Assembly: GCA_018466975.1 (NCBI GenBank)
Contig: CM031560.1
Span: 2,356,001 to 2,420,000 of the forward strand
Source of the DNA: Sparassis latifolia
Lineage: Eukaryota > Basidiomycota > Agaricomycetes > Polyporales > Sparassidaceae
DNA: 64,000 nucleotides
Direction of reading: 5' to 3'
The notes below the pieces were generated by a model. That model saw nothing but the letters and a program-made list of their open reading frames with translations, did no database searches and was not told the DNA's origin. Positions 24,420-34,833 of this stretch are shown here, piece after piece (positions within the stretch are counted from its first letter, which is position 1; each line of letters starts with the position of its first letter). A program made the position numbers and the translations under genes.

Positions 24420-25417
24420 TCACTGCTCCGCGTCGAATACCGTGCCGCCTCCTCGCACCTCCATGTGGTCGCCGCTCGCAGTGGGAACATACGCAGTTTC
24501 TGGCAAGCCGGCCTCGTCGACGCCCTCGGCGGCTTCAATCACCTCATATAGCTTTGACGCAACTTCCGGAGGGGGGACATGACCGCTCAAAATATCTCGC
24601 GCGGGAACTGGAGAGCCGTAGAAATCACGATTAGCGTCCTTGCGCTCGATGAGGGCAGTCCCTTCCAACGAGAGACCAGCAAAGAGACCTAGAGAGAGAT
24701 CAGACAAAAGGCCAGCAGTATGGAAGCGTGAACACTCGCCCTTCGATTTGGAGTACGAGAACATGGGCGCGGGGTGTGCCAAGCTAGCCTGGATGGAGCC
24801 GCCAGTGCCGATAGGGCCTGCCGCAGCGCTGATATTGCCGCCAATGGTGAGGTTTCCTCCCATCGAGAACGCACGCACGGCGTCGTCGCTGTTCAGCACG
24901 ATGACGAACTCGGTGAGGTCCGCACCGATCTGCAGCCCCCAGCCGACGCCGCCAGTGGCGATACAGGAAGGTGCAGACCAAGAGCCGTCGGGCAGACGTG
25001 CAATAACTAACCCGGAGCCTGCCTTCCCGGAGAACACAAATCCAGCTTTGATAATGGAGAACACAGCAAGACCTACAGGTGTACATTTATATTTCGAGCC
25101 CATAGTAACCAAAGCGATGGACGCACCTCGGGCTCTTTGAAGCACCACCTTTGGAATGGAGTTCAGTGCAGATTCCGGATTCTCCGGATCCGCTACTTGA
25201 TTTGAGCACATCCGAACCAGCAATATTTCGCAAACACCCACTCACCCAGGAAACTCGCTAGGATCTTTGCCGCCTTGTCTGCTTCTCCTGGCAAACTGAA
25301 TCCCTGAACGAAGTCGCGCGAGCCGCTCGCAATAGTGGTTGAGCCTGCGTTAATAAAGGTAGAGGCTTGTGCACCAGCCCTCTGGGCACCCCTCTTGAAT
25401 TTATCGAACATAGACAT
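24420..25417 (-). CDS. SYLF-domain (Ysc84/SH3YL1-type) lipid-binding protein
   Basis: Exons 25417..25246, 25195..25127, 25072..24740 and 24688..24420 give 280 residues. The SYLF domain spans most of the protein: IPKVVLQRARGLAVFSIIKAG, FSGKAGSGLVIARLPDGSW, then SAPSCIATGGVGWGLQIGAD, EFVIVLNS, GGNLTIGGNISAAAGPIG, FSYSKSKGLFAGLSLEG and the closing RDFYG. In yeast Ysc84 and animal SH3YL1 this domain binds phosphoinositides and actin at endocytic sites; there is no SH3 domain here, as in many fungal SYLF-only proteins. The third intron (24739-24689, 51 nt) starts with GC rather than GT (GCGAGT...CTAG). Because it is a multiple of three and lacks a stop, retention would add 17 residues in the middle of the domain. 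Confidence 0.88.
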
Positions 25418-26200
25418 GGTGGTGAAAGTGTAAACTGTGTCTGGGTACTCACAGGCTCAACACCGCCATGACGCACGTGATTTGATTTGTCAGCTACTAC
25501 AGTAGCTTTTCAAGTTACAGTGGTCAACCAGTTACACCAATTTCTGACCTCAGTCTTTCGACTATCACTAGCGTTTCACGGCGGTTTGTGTGTTCTCAAT
25601 TCCCCATTCCGCCGCTATATCCTCGCTGATTTTATTCTGCATCTCTGTGGTTGGAGTACGAACCTAGATGTCTAGACTCGGAAGGGCACGGGAACCTTAT
25701 CTGCAACTGGTACTTTGCTCGGAGGTCTACAGCTGCCTATGTAGGACTATGTAGGCTCGGCTAGCACTCGGCTAGCCAGGTCCCTACTACATAGTCCTAT
25801 GTAGGCCTCATAGCCTTGTGCAGTTTCCAGATGCTGACATTCCAAGTTTTATACCATTCATGCTTCTAGTCCCATGCTACTATGAACGCGAGAGTACATA
25901 CTGGCCCGCTCCATCCCAAAGCTCCGGGTCTCAATGCAGATCATGACTTTGCTCCATTTTTCCAGGAGATTAATTCTGCAGTCTATATAGTGGGCGGTTC
26001 ATGTTATTCTGTGTTGAGCAGTCTAGGTTCATGCAGACTGTACCTACATGACCTCTAACCCTTCATGACAGTGGATGCCTTCCCGTAGGATTTGGAGCAC
26101 TTCTAAATCACAAAGTGGACTGCAAAACACCCCACTGTGTCGGAACAGCAGGATTTGTGAAACCGTAGCGTCGCAACATGATGATGATCAAACCAAGTTC
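25418..26200. other. Start of the gene-poor AT-rich region
   Basis: Upstream flank of the SYLF gene followed by DNA with no usable frames. It contains the hairpin at 25742-25799 and one copy of a 27-nt motif (26068-26094) that recurs at 28511-28537. Confidence 0.5.
25742..25799. repeat. 13-bp inverted repeat with GCTCGGCTAGC-type loop repeats
   Basis: Arms TAGGACTATGTAG (25742-25754) and CTACATAGTCCTA (25787-25799) are exact reverse complements. The 32-nt loop holds two copies of CTCGGCTAGC. CCTATGTAGG occurs at both outer edges, so the structure is partly also a direct repeat. Probably the end or relic of a small transposon. Confidence 0.65.
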
Positions 26201-26515
26201 TAGAGGGTCGGAGGACGAGTGGCAGCATGATGTAAGCAATATGCAGCACCAAATATAGGCAAAGATGGGCATTGCGAGTGGGCGGAGATTGAAATTATTG
26301 TTTAAAGAGACGTTTAGAATCTGAAAGGGGGGGTCGACCCCCCCTTCCAGATATAAGGTTTAGAAAGAGCTCACTTTGCTCTCACGGTATGCGGAGATCA
26401 ATTTGCCGATGTGCCGGCCTGATTTAGAGACAAATTTTAGTTTAGAACGTTTCTAAACGGCTACGAGAAGGCATCCAGTAGTTGTTCAGGAAACAAATCT
26501 TGCTCCGACCCTCTA
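26201..26515. mobile_element. Tc1/mariner-type MITE (about 313 bp, TA target duplication)
   Basis: The element is bounded by TA on both sides and by exact 11-bp terminal inverted repeats GAGGGTCGGAG / CTCCGACCCTC, with partial pairing continuing a few bases inward. No transposase frame is present. A near-perfect palindrome (CTGAAAGGGGGGG, TCGA, CCCCCCCTTCCAG; 26321-26350, one mismatch) occupies the middle, and several GTTTAGAA motifs flank it. TA duplications are characteristic of Tc1/mariner elements, so this is most likely a non-autonomous derivative. Confidence 0.65.
26321..26350. repeat. Central G7/C7 palindrome of the MITE
   Basis: Two 13-nt arms around a TCGA centre, one mismatch in 13. 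The run of seven G and seven C is striking in an AT-rich surrounding and would form a very stable cruciform or hairpin. Confidence 0.75.
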
Positions 26516-26763
26516 CATGCCCTGCTTTGCAGTTCTAGTGAACGGAACCAAGAACAGAACATCCAGTCCATGTAGATTATTCCCTCGTGTATGATGTCAT
26601 ATCCAGTTCATCCAAGTAGTGGAGAGTCTCAGAAGTATACACTTTTAGCTTATTTCACTACCACAGAGCATCAATGATGTGTTGGTGAAGCATGTACTGC
26701 TTCTGTTACAAATTTGGATGAGCTGAACTGTTCAGTTTGTAAACAATGGCAGGGATACATACT

Positions 26764-26974
26764 CATCAGGAAAACCCCACTTTTTCTTAAAAGGACACTT
26801 AAATAACTTAAATGGACTTATGGTCCTTATTTAAGGACATAAGGACAAAAAGGGCCTAAGGCATATTCCCTGAGTCTGAAATTCGACTTATTTGAACACT
26901 TATGGCCTTAAATAAGGGTTCTCAGACCCAAAAGTCTAAATAAGTCCATAAGAGAAAGTTGGGTTTTCCTGATG
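26764..26974. mobile_element. 211-bp MITE-like element with 23-bp terminal inverted repeats
   Basis: The left end CATCAGGAAAACCCCACTTT(TTC) and the right end, reverse-complemented, CATCAGGAAAACCCAACTTT(CTC) match at 21 of 23 positions. The interior is a set of nested palindromic AT-rich motifs (TCCTTATTTAAGGA, CCTTAAATAAGG, GGACTTATGG and complements), typical of subterminal repeats to which a transposase binds. No coding capacity. I could not identify a clear target duplication, so the superfamily is open; hAT-like structure is possible. Confidence 0.6.
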
Positions 26975-29900
26975 CTGCCAGTTGGCATCATATTGAGGGA
27001 ACATTGTCTGTGTGTCAGTTAAGAGATAATTGCTAGTGGAATTGTTGCCAAAATCTTGAGGCAATCACACATTGCTGAACAGATCACTGGCTGTATCTGA
27101 GCTATGTCAAAAAAATTAATGTGTCTTGCAATGAACCTTGCCTGACAACTTCTTATTTGGGACTTATAACTGCCTTGTAGGGGACAAAAATAATATTAAA
27201 ATTACTCAAATTGCTTTAATTTTTTCATTTCTATTGAGAGGTCAAAATCTATCACAACTGCCTTACTAGGCACAAAAAGGTTTTCCGACATATGGTCCTT
27301 CAAATTGTTGACAAAATTCAAGATACACATATTGGTGCAGATATTTTATCAATGTCACTATCTTCCTAAAGATTTCTGACTCTGGATGATCAATGCAGAC
27401 ATGGAAGAACAATTGAGATACATATGGGAAGCTTGTATCATTGCTGATGTGTTATTGTCCACTCACAATGCAGGGGAGATTCTCATCTGAAGCTAGATGA
27501 TATTACAAATTCCTAACTCTGTGTAAGCTCCCAATTTGACCATGAAAAATGTGAACCTCACAAGTCATTCACTTATAGATGTACTTCAAAAACCTTTGAG
27601 TTGGAGGGAGTGGGATGGGTGAATGGATTAAAGGGGCTGGTCGAGTTTAGAAGAGGTAGTACTACATAGAAGCCTGTTGGCTCCTTATATATAACTAAAA
27701 GACAGAAAACAGACTGTTCTCGAACTGTCCTTACTAAGTACTACGGAGTGTAGATGCTGCTAATGCAATCCAACAATGAAAGAGCTTATTTTGCCACTGA
27801 GAACACAGTGTTAGGCTCCAATACGAAACACATGCTATACTAAATCAAAACCTATTGCACAAGCGGCAACAGACAGTGCAGCAGTGATGATAAAATCCTC
27901 TCCTAATGCACGACCGTACAAAATCTACTACGGGAAACTCCGCCGGCAATCTCCGATATGGGCGCCATCTTGCCCACTTTCAACAAAACATACGCTAAAG
28001 CTTCAGAGCCATGAATCGCGGTGTAGTCGGCGACTTTCATGGGTGGACTGCCAGCGGCAGACTTCAGTTATATTTGCCTTCAATCCTTCAATTTTTCAAT
28101 AGCCAATTACCTCGCATACGTCTCCCATGCATCTGAGGCAATTCCACAGCATCGCTGGGGCATGGTCGCGACACCGCCAGTCATCTCCGGTGAGAGAACA
28201 CACTTAGGCTTGCAACGCGCCGACCACAGCAGAAGCGCGGAGACGTTAATAACGCCCGTGCCTAGCGCCAATGACGTTATCTTCACTGGTCGGAACGACA
28301 TAGGATACCTGCATAGTAGGGCGGCTGGAGTGTGAAAATGCTGCAGACACAAACTAGGATAGTAATCTGTGAGGGAAGACAGCGGCTGCCAAGTTGGGAC
28401 ACAACTGTTCGAAACCGGTCCGCACTCGTTGTGCGGCACTGGCCCTTATATATTATAATTTGGCTTGTGTCTACTTGTCTGGTGCGTGATTTCTCTGGTG
28501 CCCATAGACCACAGTGGATGCCTTCCCGCAGGATATGTGTCTGCATTTTCCTCGAATGGATAATCTGCGTGACCGCTACCCTGTAGGGTGGTCAGAGATC
28601 GCGGTACGTCCCCTTGTCCTCTCTCCTCCTCATGCCCCGCGGTTACTAGCATGCCCGCCAGAGATCCGTCTCGCGGCTGGCTCCCGTGCCCGCGGAAGAA
28701 CGTGTCGCCCGCAGCGCGAGAGTGCGTATGAAGTGATCATGCAGAAGGTGTGGAACGCGGACTCGGAGCAGCAGTTCTTCGGGCAGAGCTACGAGGACAT
28801 GAGCATCCTACGATCATGTTGTTGGCCCTCTTATCCACGCCGGTGCATCACCACGCTTTTTCCATTCCGCGCCAAGGCCCTCGTTGGCTGGTCGCTCAAA
28901 GTGCATTTCTTCGACATGCTGAAGTCAATGTTGAGGAGCCCAGAGTTGGGCCGCTGACGTCGAATGTAAGCAACGTTTTCTATTTGCGGTTGATGCTTAA
29001 CAGCAATGTCCTCCGGTGCAGGGACATGCAGACGACATGATCTGGGTCGCCGTCGACATTCAAGGACTCACCTCCGAGCTAAGTGATTGATGTTTGCTGT
29101 GAATGCGATTCAGTGCTCTCACTCTGAACAGTTCTAACTTCTGGAATGTCTGGGGAGACCCTGGCCAATTCATGTCAGCTTACACGTACCGTAGTTGATA
29201 CGCAATTTTTTTTTGATCCTGTGTATCCGGATCACGGCTTAGCCCATAAGTCTCACCAAGCACTCCTTCCAGAGCCCGTATACTTTTAGCTAATGCAATA
29301 AATTGTTTCTGAGTAGACGGATAGAATAATTGGTGCACAAAGAGCTAGCTCCCGAATCCCTGCTGGTGTCAATAACGAACGCTCTGTACACGTACATCGA
29401 CGCAAAGAAAAGGCCCTGGGTGAAGGCATGGACGACGCTTCGGCGAGCGGTTGGTTCCGTAGAGAAAGAATCCGCTGCACACAAGCTGCACCTCCACCAC
29501 ATGAGTTCCCGCCGGAGTAGCATTGTGCTGGACGAGCGTGAGGGCCGTCAGCAGTAGGAAGACATGAATGCATGCATGGGGGCTGTGAGGGGAGGGTGAG
29601 TGCAGGCCACCGCGCTCCCCAGGTACCTGGGTTAGTTATCGTACCTCACTGGTTTGGGGCTGTGGAAGCTCTCGCGTCACACGGCCCTCATCTGAAGACA
29701 TCAATAGGAAATTGAGGATATCGTCAAGACAATTCTGTTGAGCCTGGCCGGACGATCATGATATCCCCACAGGGGACCTCACCGTCCTTTGCCGCGGTGT
29801 GCGATCGGGATAGACCTTGGATGGACCCGCGCATAACGCCTACCTCCTCGAAAACGAGACCCTGAACGCCGCGGCCGTCCATCCGATAGCTTCCCCGGTG

Positions 29901-32017
29901 CGTTTGTGAAGGGTACAGAGGCCCTGCCTGCTACGGTACTTGGCGACAATACTGAGGGCCGAGGATTAATTTCTAGGCAATGGTCAGACATCGTGTTCAA
30001 GCATATTGCCAATGTTCTCATTGTGAAACCCTCCGAGCAGTCGACAGATAGAATTTGAAAGGGATAGGCTGGATCGTCCACCTGACTGGTGTGTATGGAA
30101 CTTGTGAGCGACAGAGGTGATCCTAGCCCATCCCCCTTTCCCCTCTGGCTCGCAGCTCAAAGTCTGCGTTTGGAGGATACCGCAGTCCTAAGAGTAATAG
30201 GAGCTAACGGCTGTCGGCGGAGGTTTGATCCCATCGACTGGAACTATGTACTGAAATGCCAGTGATTCAGCTGTACGCGCTTGTTGTCTCACCTGACTTG
30301 CGTATCACTGGCCGATGTATGCCGAAGTTCCAAAGGCTGTGTGCGGTGTAGTACTCGTGCACGCTGCAGACACGCAGTAGCCATTGCCATAGAGGACACA
30401 TGAAAAGGTTCAATTCTCTCTCAGAAGGCAACGTCGGCAAACGATATCTAAGGAGTGAACAGAACTGATTGGGGGGAAAGTAGCTTCCGAGTCGGAGGGC
30501 GACTAGTTCTCGGGTGGGATGCGCGGCGGCTGGCGACGAAGGGAACAACTGCCAAGAGAAACAGATCAAGGCACCAAGCTGCTCTCGTGCTCGAGAGCGT
30601 GGGCCTCCTAAATATCCTGGGGAGATAGGTTTGACAGAACTAAATGGGTCATCAGCGCAAGCACACGCACAAAAATTGCGCGTACCGGATAATTGTATTC
30701 TCGCATTCGCATGCAAGTTGCGGATGTTGAAAACTATTCGATGCATGTCTATCGACTCTACCTGGAATAAGATCGTTACGGACGGCCCCGGAAGAAGAAC
30801 ATACGGTGGACGAAACGGAGCAGCCTGTGGAAGTGAAGCTTCTTTGAACCGATAAGACGACGCACCGGTCCTACCGGCCCTTACGCCGGCTGACGCCGTT
30901 CCATTACGATGGACACAACGATCGATTAAAATCAAGGAACGAATGTGGAGATGTTGCCGGATGGTTCATGCCTCTATTCCAGCCCAGCCTCCGTGCTATC
31001 AATCCAAATGAACGCCCAGGGCCGGACGTACCGAGACTATCACAACCGACTGTTTGGCATTTCATCTGCCAGCCACTTACCAGTTTCATGCCATACGAAC
31101 GGGACACAGTACTCGCCGGAGAATTTGAGAGAAAAAAATACCTGCTCGACGCCGTAAATGGGTTCTTTCCTTCGGGGAGAAATATGTGGTCACCGTCGCA
31201 GGGAGGGCACAGAGACTCTCGGATTGCGTCAGCATGCCGCACGCATGCGGCTAGGTTCGCTGCGGTCGCAGGTCTTACGCCCTGCGAAAGAACCCCGTGG
31301 TCTTCGATTCGCGTCCTATGACAAGTAAAACACCACCGCCGTAAGCTCAAATCCCCATCTCGCAATGCCGGTGGCGAATCTGCCGGCGATGGAGACGCGT
31401 GGTATAGAGACGAGCTCAAAATTTAAGCCCTGGCCGGGATCCGAGGTTAACGAGGTCAAATACATGCGGGATGGTGGACTTAGCGATATACCTAATACGA
31501 AAGATGACCGGTCGTTTTCAGTTTGCGGGACCGCGAGTGGCGTTACCTAGTGTTACCTGCGTTGCGAACTTAGGAGTCGTTAATGCAGAAGATAGAATGG
31601 TTCTGATGTCTCAGGAAAGGTTGGTAGACGTGAGTGAGGCAGAGGCGATCAACGTTCAACACCGCGGCTGCTGGAGCGATCACGTGGAGCGGGGTTCGGG
31701 TGCCTCCCACTTCTCGAATCCCCGCAAGATCTATTCTCGCCATCTGCTCTGTGCAAATTGGCAGTCGGAACGCTGCATCATGACACCATTGCCCAAGTCA
31801 TGGGGCAGACTCGAGCGCCACTGTTTTCATCCAGATTCTGCTGCTCGACACGCTTATAAGTGCGGATAGAGGGCAGATGGATGTCGGACTCGTGTCGGTC
31901 GCACATCCTCGTCTTCTCCGGGTCTAGGCAGGTAGTGCTGTGTACCGACTGAAAGTTCTCCCCGACTCTGTATTTTATTGACGGAGGTTACTTGTCCCTC
32001 CATCTTCGTCCCTTTAC
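26975..32017. other. Five-kilobase gene-poor region
   Basis: AT-rich from 26975 to about 27900, then of mixed composition. Frames of up to 222 codons (minus, 30267-30935; minus, 30904-31419) have no recognisable motif and are judged to be chance. Around 28510-29050 several short frames in different phases read somewhat like protein (for example YEVIMQKVWNADSEQQFFGQ) but break repeatedly, suggesting a degenerate gene or transposon of unknown type. The end of the region must carry the promoter of the aquaporin gene. I find no tRNA. Confidence 0.4.
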
Positions 32018-33644
32018 ATGTCGCCCTCTCTCAAGGAGCAGGAGTTTCCTACCTCTTTCTCTTCCAAGATGCAGTCCACTCAACACTTGGAAAAATCAGA
32101 CTCCGCAGATGGTACTGCTTCCTCCGTCAATGATTCCGCTTTCTTTACCAAACACCGTTACAAGTGGTTAAGGATTAGGTGCGATTTCTCGGTTTCCAAG
32201 CGAATGTGTTGTTGTCTGACGAATCTCCAGAGAACTCCTCAGACAGCCCGCTGCAGAGTTCTTTGGCACGATGATCCTGATCATTTTCGGTACCGGGGTA
32301 GACTGTCAAGTTGTACTTTCCAGTAACACGAAGGTCGCGGCGTCGCCCAAAGGAGTAAGTCTCAGTGAGGCCGATATCGGATTTTGACGGTAAAAACTGA
32401 CGCCTTGTCTGATTCACAGGATTACCTGGCTCTTGCTACGGGATGGGCGGTCGGTAAGCCGTATCGCGACCAGCAGTCTGCGTAGACGATTGGCTTATCG
32501 CTGATCCCACAGGTACTGCCCTCGGCGTGTGGTTTTCCGCCGGAATATCTGGTGGACACATCAATCCCGCTGTAACGATAGCCCTTGCAACGTTCCGGGG
32601 CTTCCCGTGGCGCAAAGTTCCCGTGTACATTTTTGCGCAACTTATGGGGGCGCTGTGCGGTGCCGGGATTGTGTACGCAAATTATATCCACGCTATTGAC
32701 CTCTACGAGGGTGGTCGGTCGATTCGGACAGTTCCAGGGACTGCTTCCCTGTTCTCGACCTACGCTGTTGGTGTTTTCTCGAAATTTTGTAGCGGAAATC
32801 GCTACTAACATGCTTTGTGTGTGGCGTAGGCGCCATACATGACCCCCGTCTCTGCGTGGTTTGATGAGGTCGGTCACCAATCCAGCATTTTTATCTGCTG
32901 CCGGTGTTTGACCTATTTATTTTCAGTTCGTCGGCACAGTGTGTCTCTTATTCGTCGTTTGCTCTGCCACCGACCCTAAAAATGGACCCCCTCCGGCGGG
33001 ATTGCTGCCCCTCGTATTGTTCATCGCAGTGCTCGGAATTGGTATTGCGCTCGGCATGCAGACAGGTATGCTGCCATACTTTTTCTACTCGATCTTCTGA
33101 CAGACCGTGGCGAATGCCAGGTTACGCTATTAATCCTGCCCGCGACTTCGGGCCTAGATTGTTGACTGCGATGGTTGGCTATGGCAAGGAAGGTCAGTAA
33201 TGTTACATTTACTCAATGTCGAGGTATTCACTGATCGTGAATACTTTTTCCTGCAGTCTTCACATTCAGGCAGTACGTATCACTTTTGCAAGGTAATGAT
33301 GCGGCGACGGTTGACATTCCACTTTTTCAGTCAGTATTGGCTCTGGTGTCCCATCATCGGCCCTATCGTAGGCGCGCTTGGTACGTAAAGAGGCCATTCT
33401 GTTGAGATCGTCGCCCTGATTGGTTGCTTTCCTTCCTGCAGTGGGCGTATTCATCTACGACATGTTAATATACACTGGGTCGGATAGCATTCTCAGTAGA
33501 ACGTAAGCATCTTTCTCCCATGGTCTTGACTTGTTGACTGTACCCTCGCACTCTTCTCGAAGGTACAAGGCTGCGGCTGTTCGTGAAGCCGCCGCGGAGG
33601 ATGAGCCGGAAGGGCCGATAATAGGCGTAGACGAAATCGTTTGA
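32018..33644 (+). CDS. Aquaglyceroporin (MIP family)
   Basis: Eleven exons: 32018..32178, 32231..32354, 32420..32453, 32513..32766, 32830..32868, 32927..33065, 33121..33192, 33257..33272, 33331..33380, 33442..33502 and 33563..33644 (343 residues). The MIP fold is clear: [20 protein letters not shown] (TM1), GGHINPAVT (first NPA half-helix), [21 protein letters not shown], then [12 protein letters not shown] (second NPA), then [16 protein letters not shown]. Asp right after the second NPAR is the glycerol-facilitator signature, so it should pass glycerol as well as water across the plasma membrane. The 16-nt exon 8 (VFTFR) is small, but both flanking introns have good GT-AG ends and the product matches the family. 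An alternative start at the in-frame Met at 32069 is possible. The N terminus is cytosolic and Ser/Asp-rich. Confidence 0.93.
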
Positions 33645-34833
33645 TATTCAGGAAAAAGATGCTTCCCTGCTTTTATGCTTCGCCACGCAACCCATCATGA
33701 ACAGGAGAGGATATGTATAGCGTTTCGGGCTTTTCTTGGTTAATACGTACGTTGTATGATCCGGGGTAATGTAGATTGCTTGCAATATACTATTGTGCTA
33801 CCGCTTTATGTCTCCATGTGGTCTACTTTAAGTACTGTATTCTTTGTATGATCCATTCAAGTTTTATCTGCCCCGCGTAGGCTGCCACTGATACCAGTGC
33901 CTGCGCACTTTGCACCTTTTAAGTATTAGGACGTTCCAGCTATTCCACTTGCAGCCACTACGTAGCTGTACAATGTATATTCTATAGCGTATGGCGCTGC
34001 CCTGCACGAGATACAGACAACAGATGCGACTTGTCCGTGCCCGGGCGTCTCAAGAATTTTTTGCGAAATGACAGTCACGTGAGCGACGCGTCGGTAACTA
34101 GGCAAGTGACAGTGGGGACTCGGACGGGCAATTCCTCAGTGTCAGTGACAGTCGGCAGTGTCGCGCAACTGACTTCATCCTGCGGAACTCCAGCATGGTA
34201 GTGAAAAATACCAGGGCCTCTAGTCTGGCATAAACGCAATATACGAATGTGGCTTCTTTGCTGTACATCTTCTTGTGTTCTCCCGAGACCCTTCTGTGTC
34301 GTGCCTAAATGCCGTTGACTGGTCTCATGCTTCGGCGGATTGATTCAAAGAGCTATGTCACTTTGCTTGTGTGGATTGCGTATAATGCGTTCTGGCTACT
34401 CTGACGAGTTAGATGGCACCCCACAGGGTAAGCAGCTGTTCGCCTTCATAGGCGTAGAAGGCACCCCCAGCCTACCGATGTAAAGCTGATCTACAGCATT
34501 CTAATTCTCCGATTACAAAAAGCGGGCAATAAAGGATAGCTTATCTAGGATTTTTGTTGTAGCGGAGGACCACAATGTCCCTAATGGCGCATAGCCACTT
34601 GCCATTGTTCTTTAAATGGCTGATGACAACGCCACCAAGGTGAAATCCACTGTAGGATATCAGCGATTCTAGGCTATCCAGAGCCACGGCCAACAAGATT
34701 ATCTGTTATTTTTCGGACACGCTACTGACTGAATCTACATAACCTAAGCAGGAACGGGCGCTTCCAAAGCGGCCTCAACTTTCGCAGCGCCACATTCCCT
34801 TTCTCCCCAACCACCAACACCTCTTTCAGAACA
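33645..34833. other. Intergenic region
   Basis: 1.2 kb between two plus-strand genes with no usable frame. A stretch near 34065-34170 repeats GTGACAGT-like octamers several times. Contains the promoter of the next gene. Confidence 0.5.

Noticed and set aside
30267..30935. 222-codon minus-strand frame in the gene-poor island
   Set aside because: Overlaps another open frame, has no recognisable motif and no evident promoter; kept only as a note within the intergenic entry.
25418..32017. CRISPR-like or prokaryotic island
   Set aside because: Repeats here are two MITEs and isolated palindromes, not regularly spaced direct repeats, and every neighbouring gene has eukaryotic introns.
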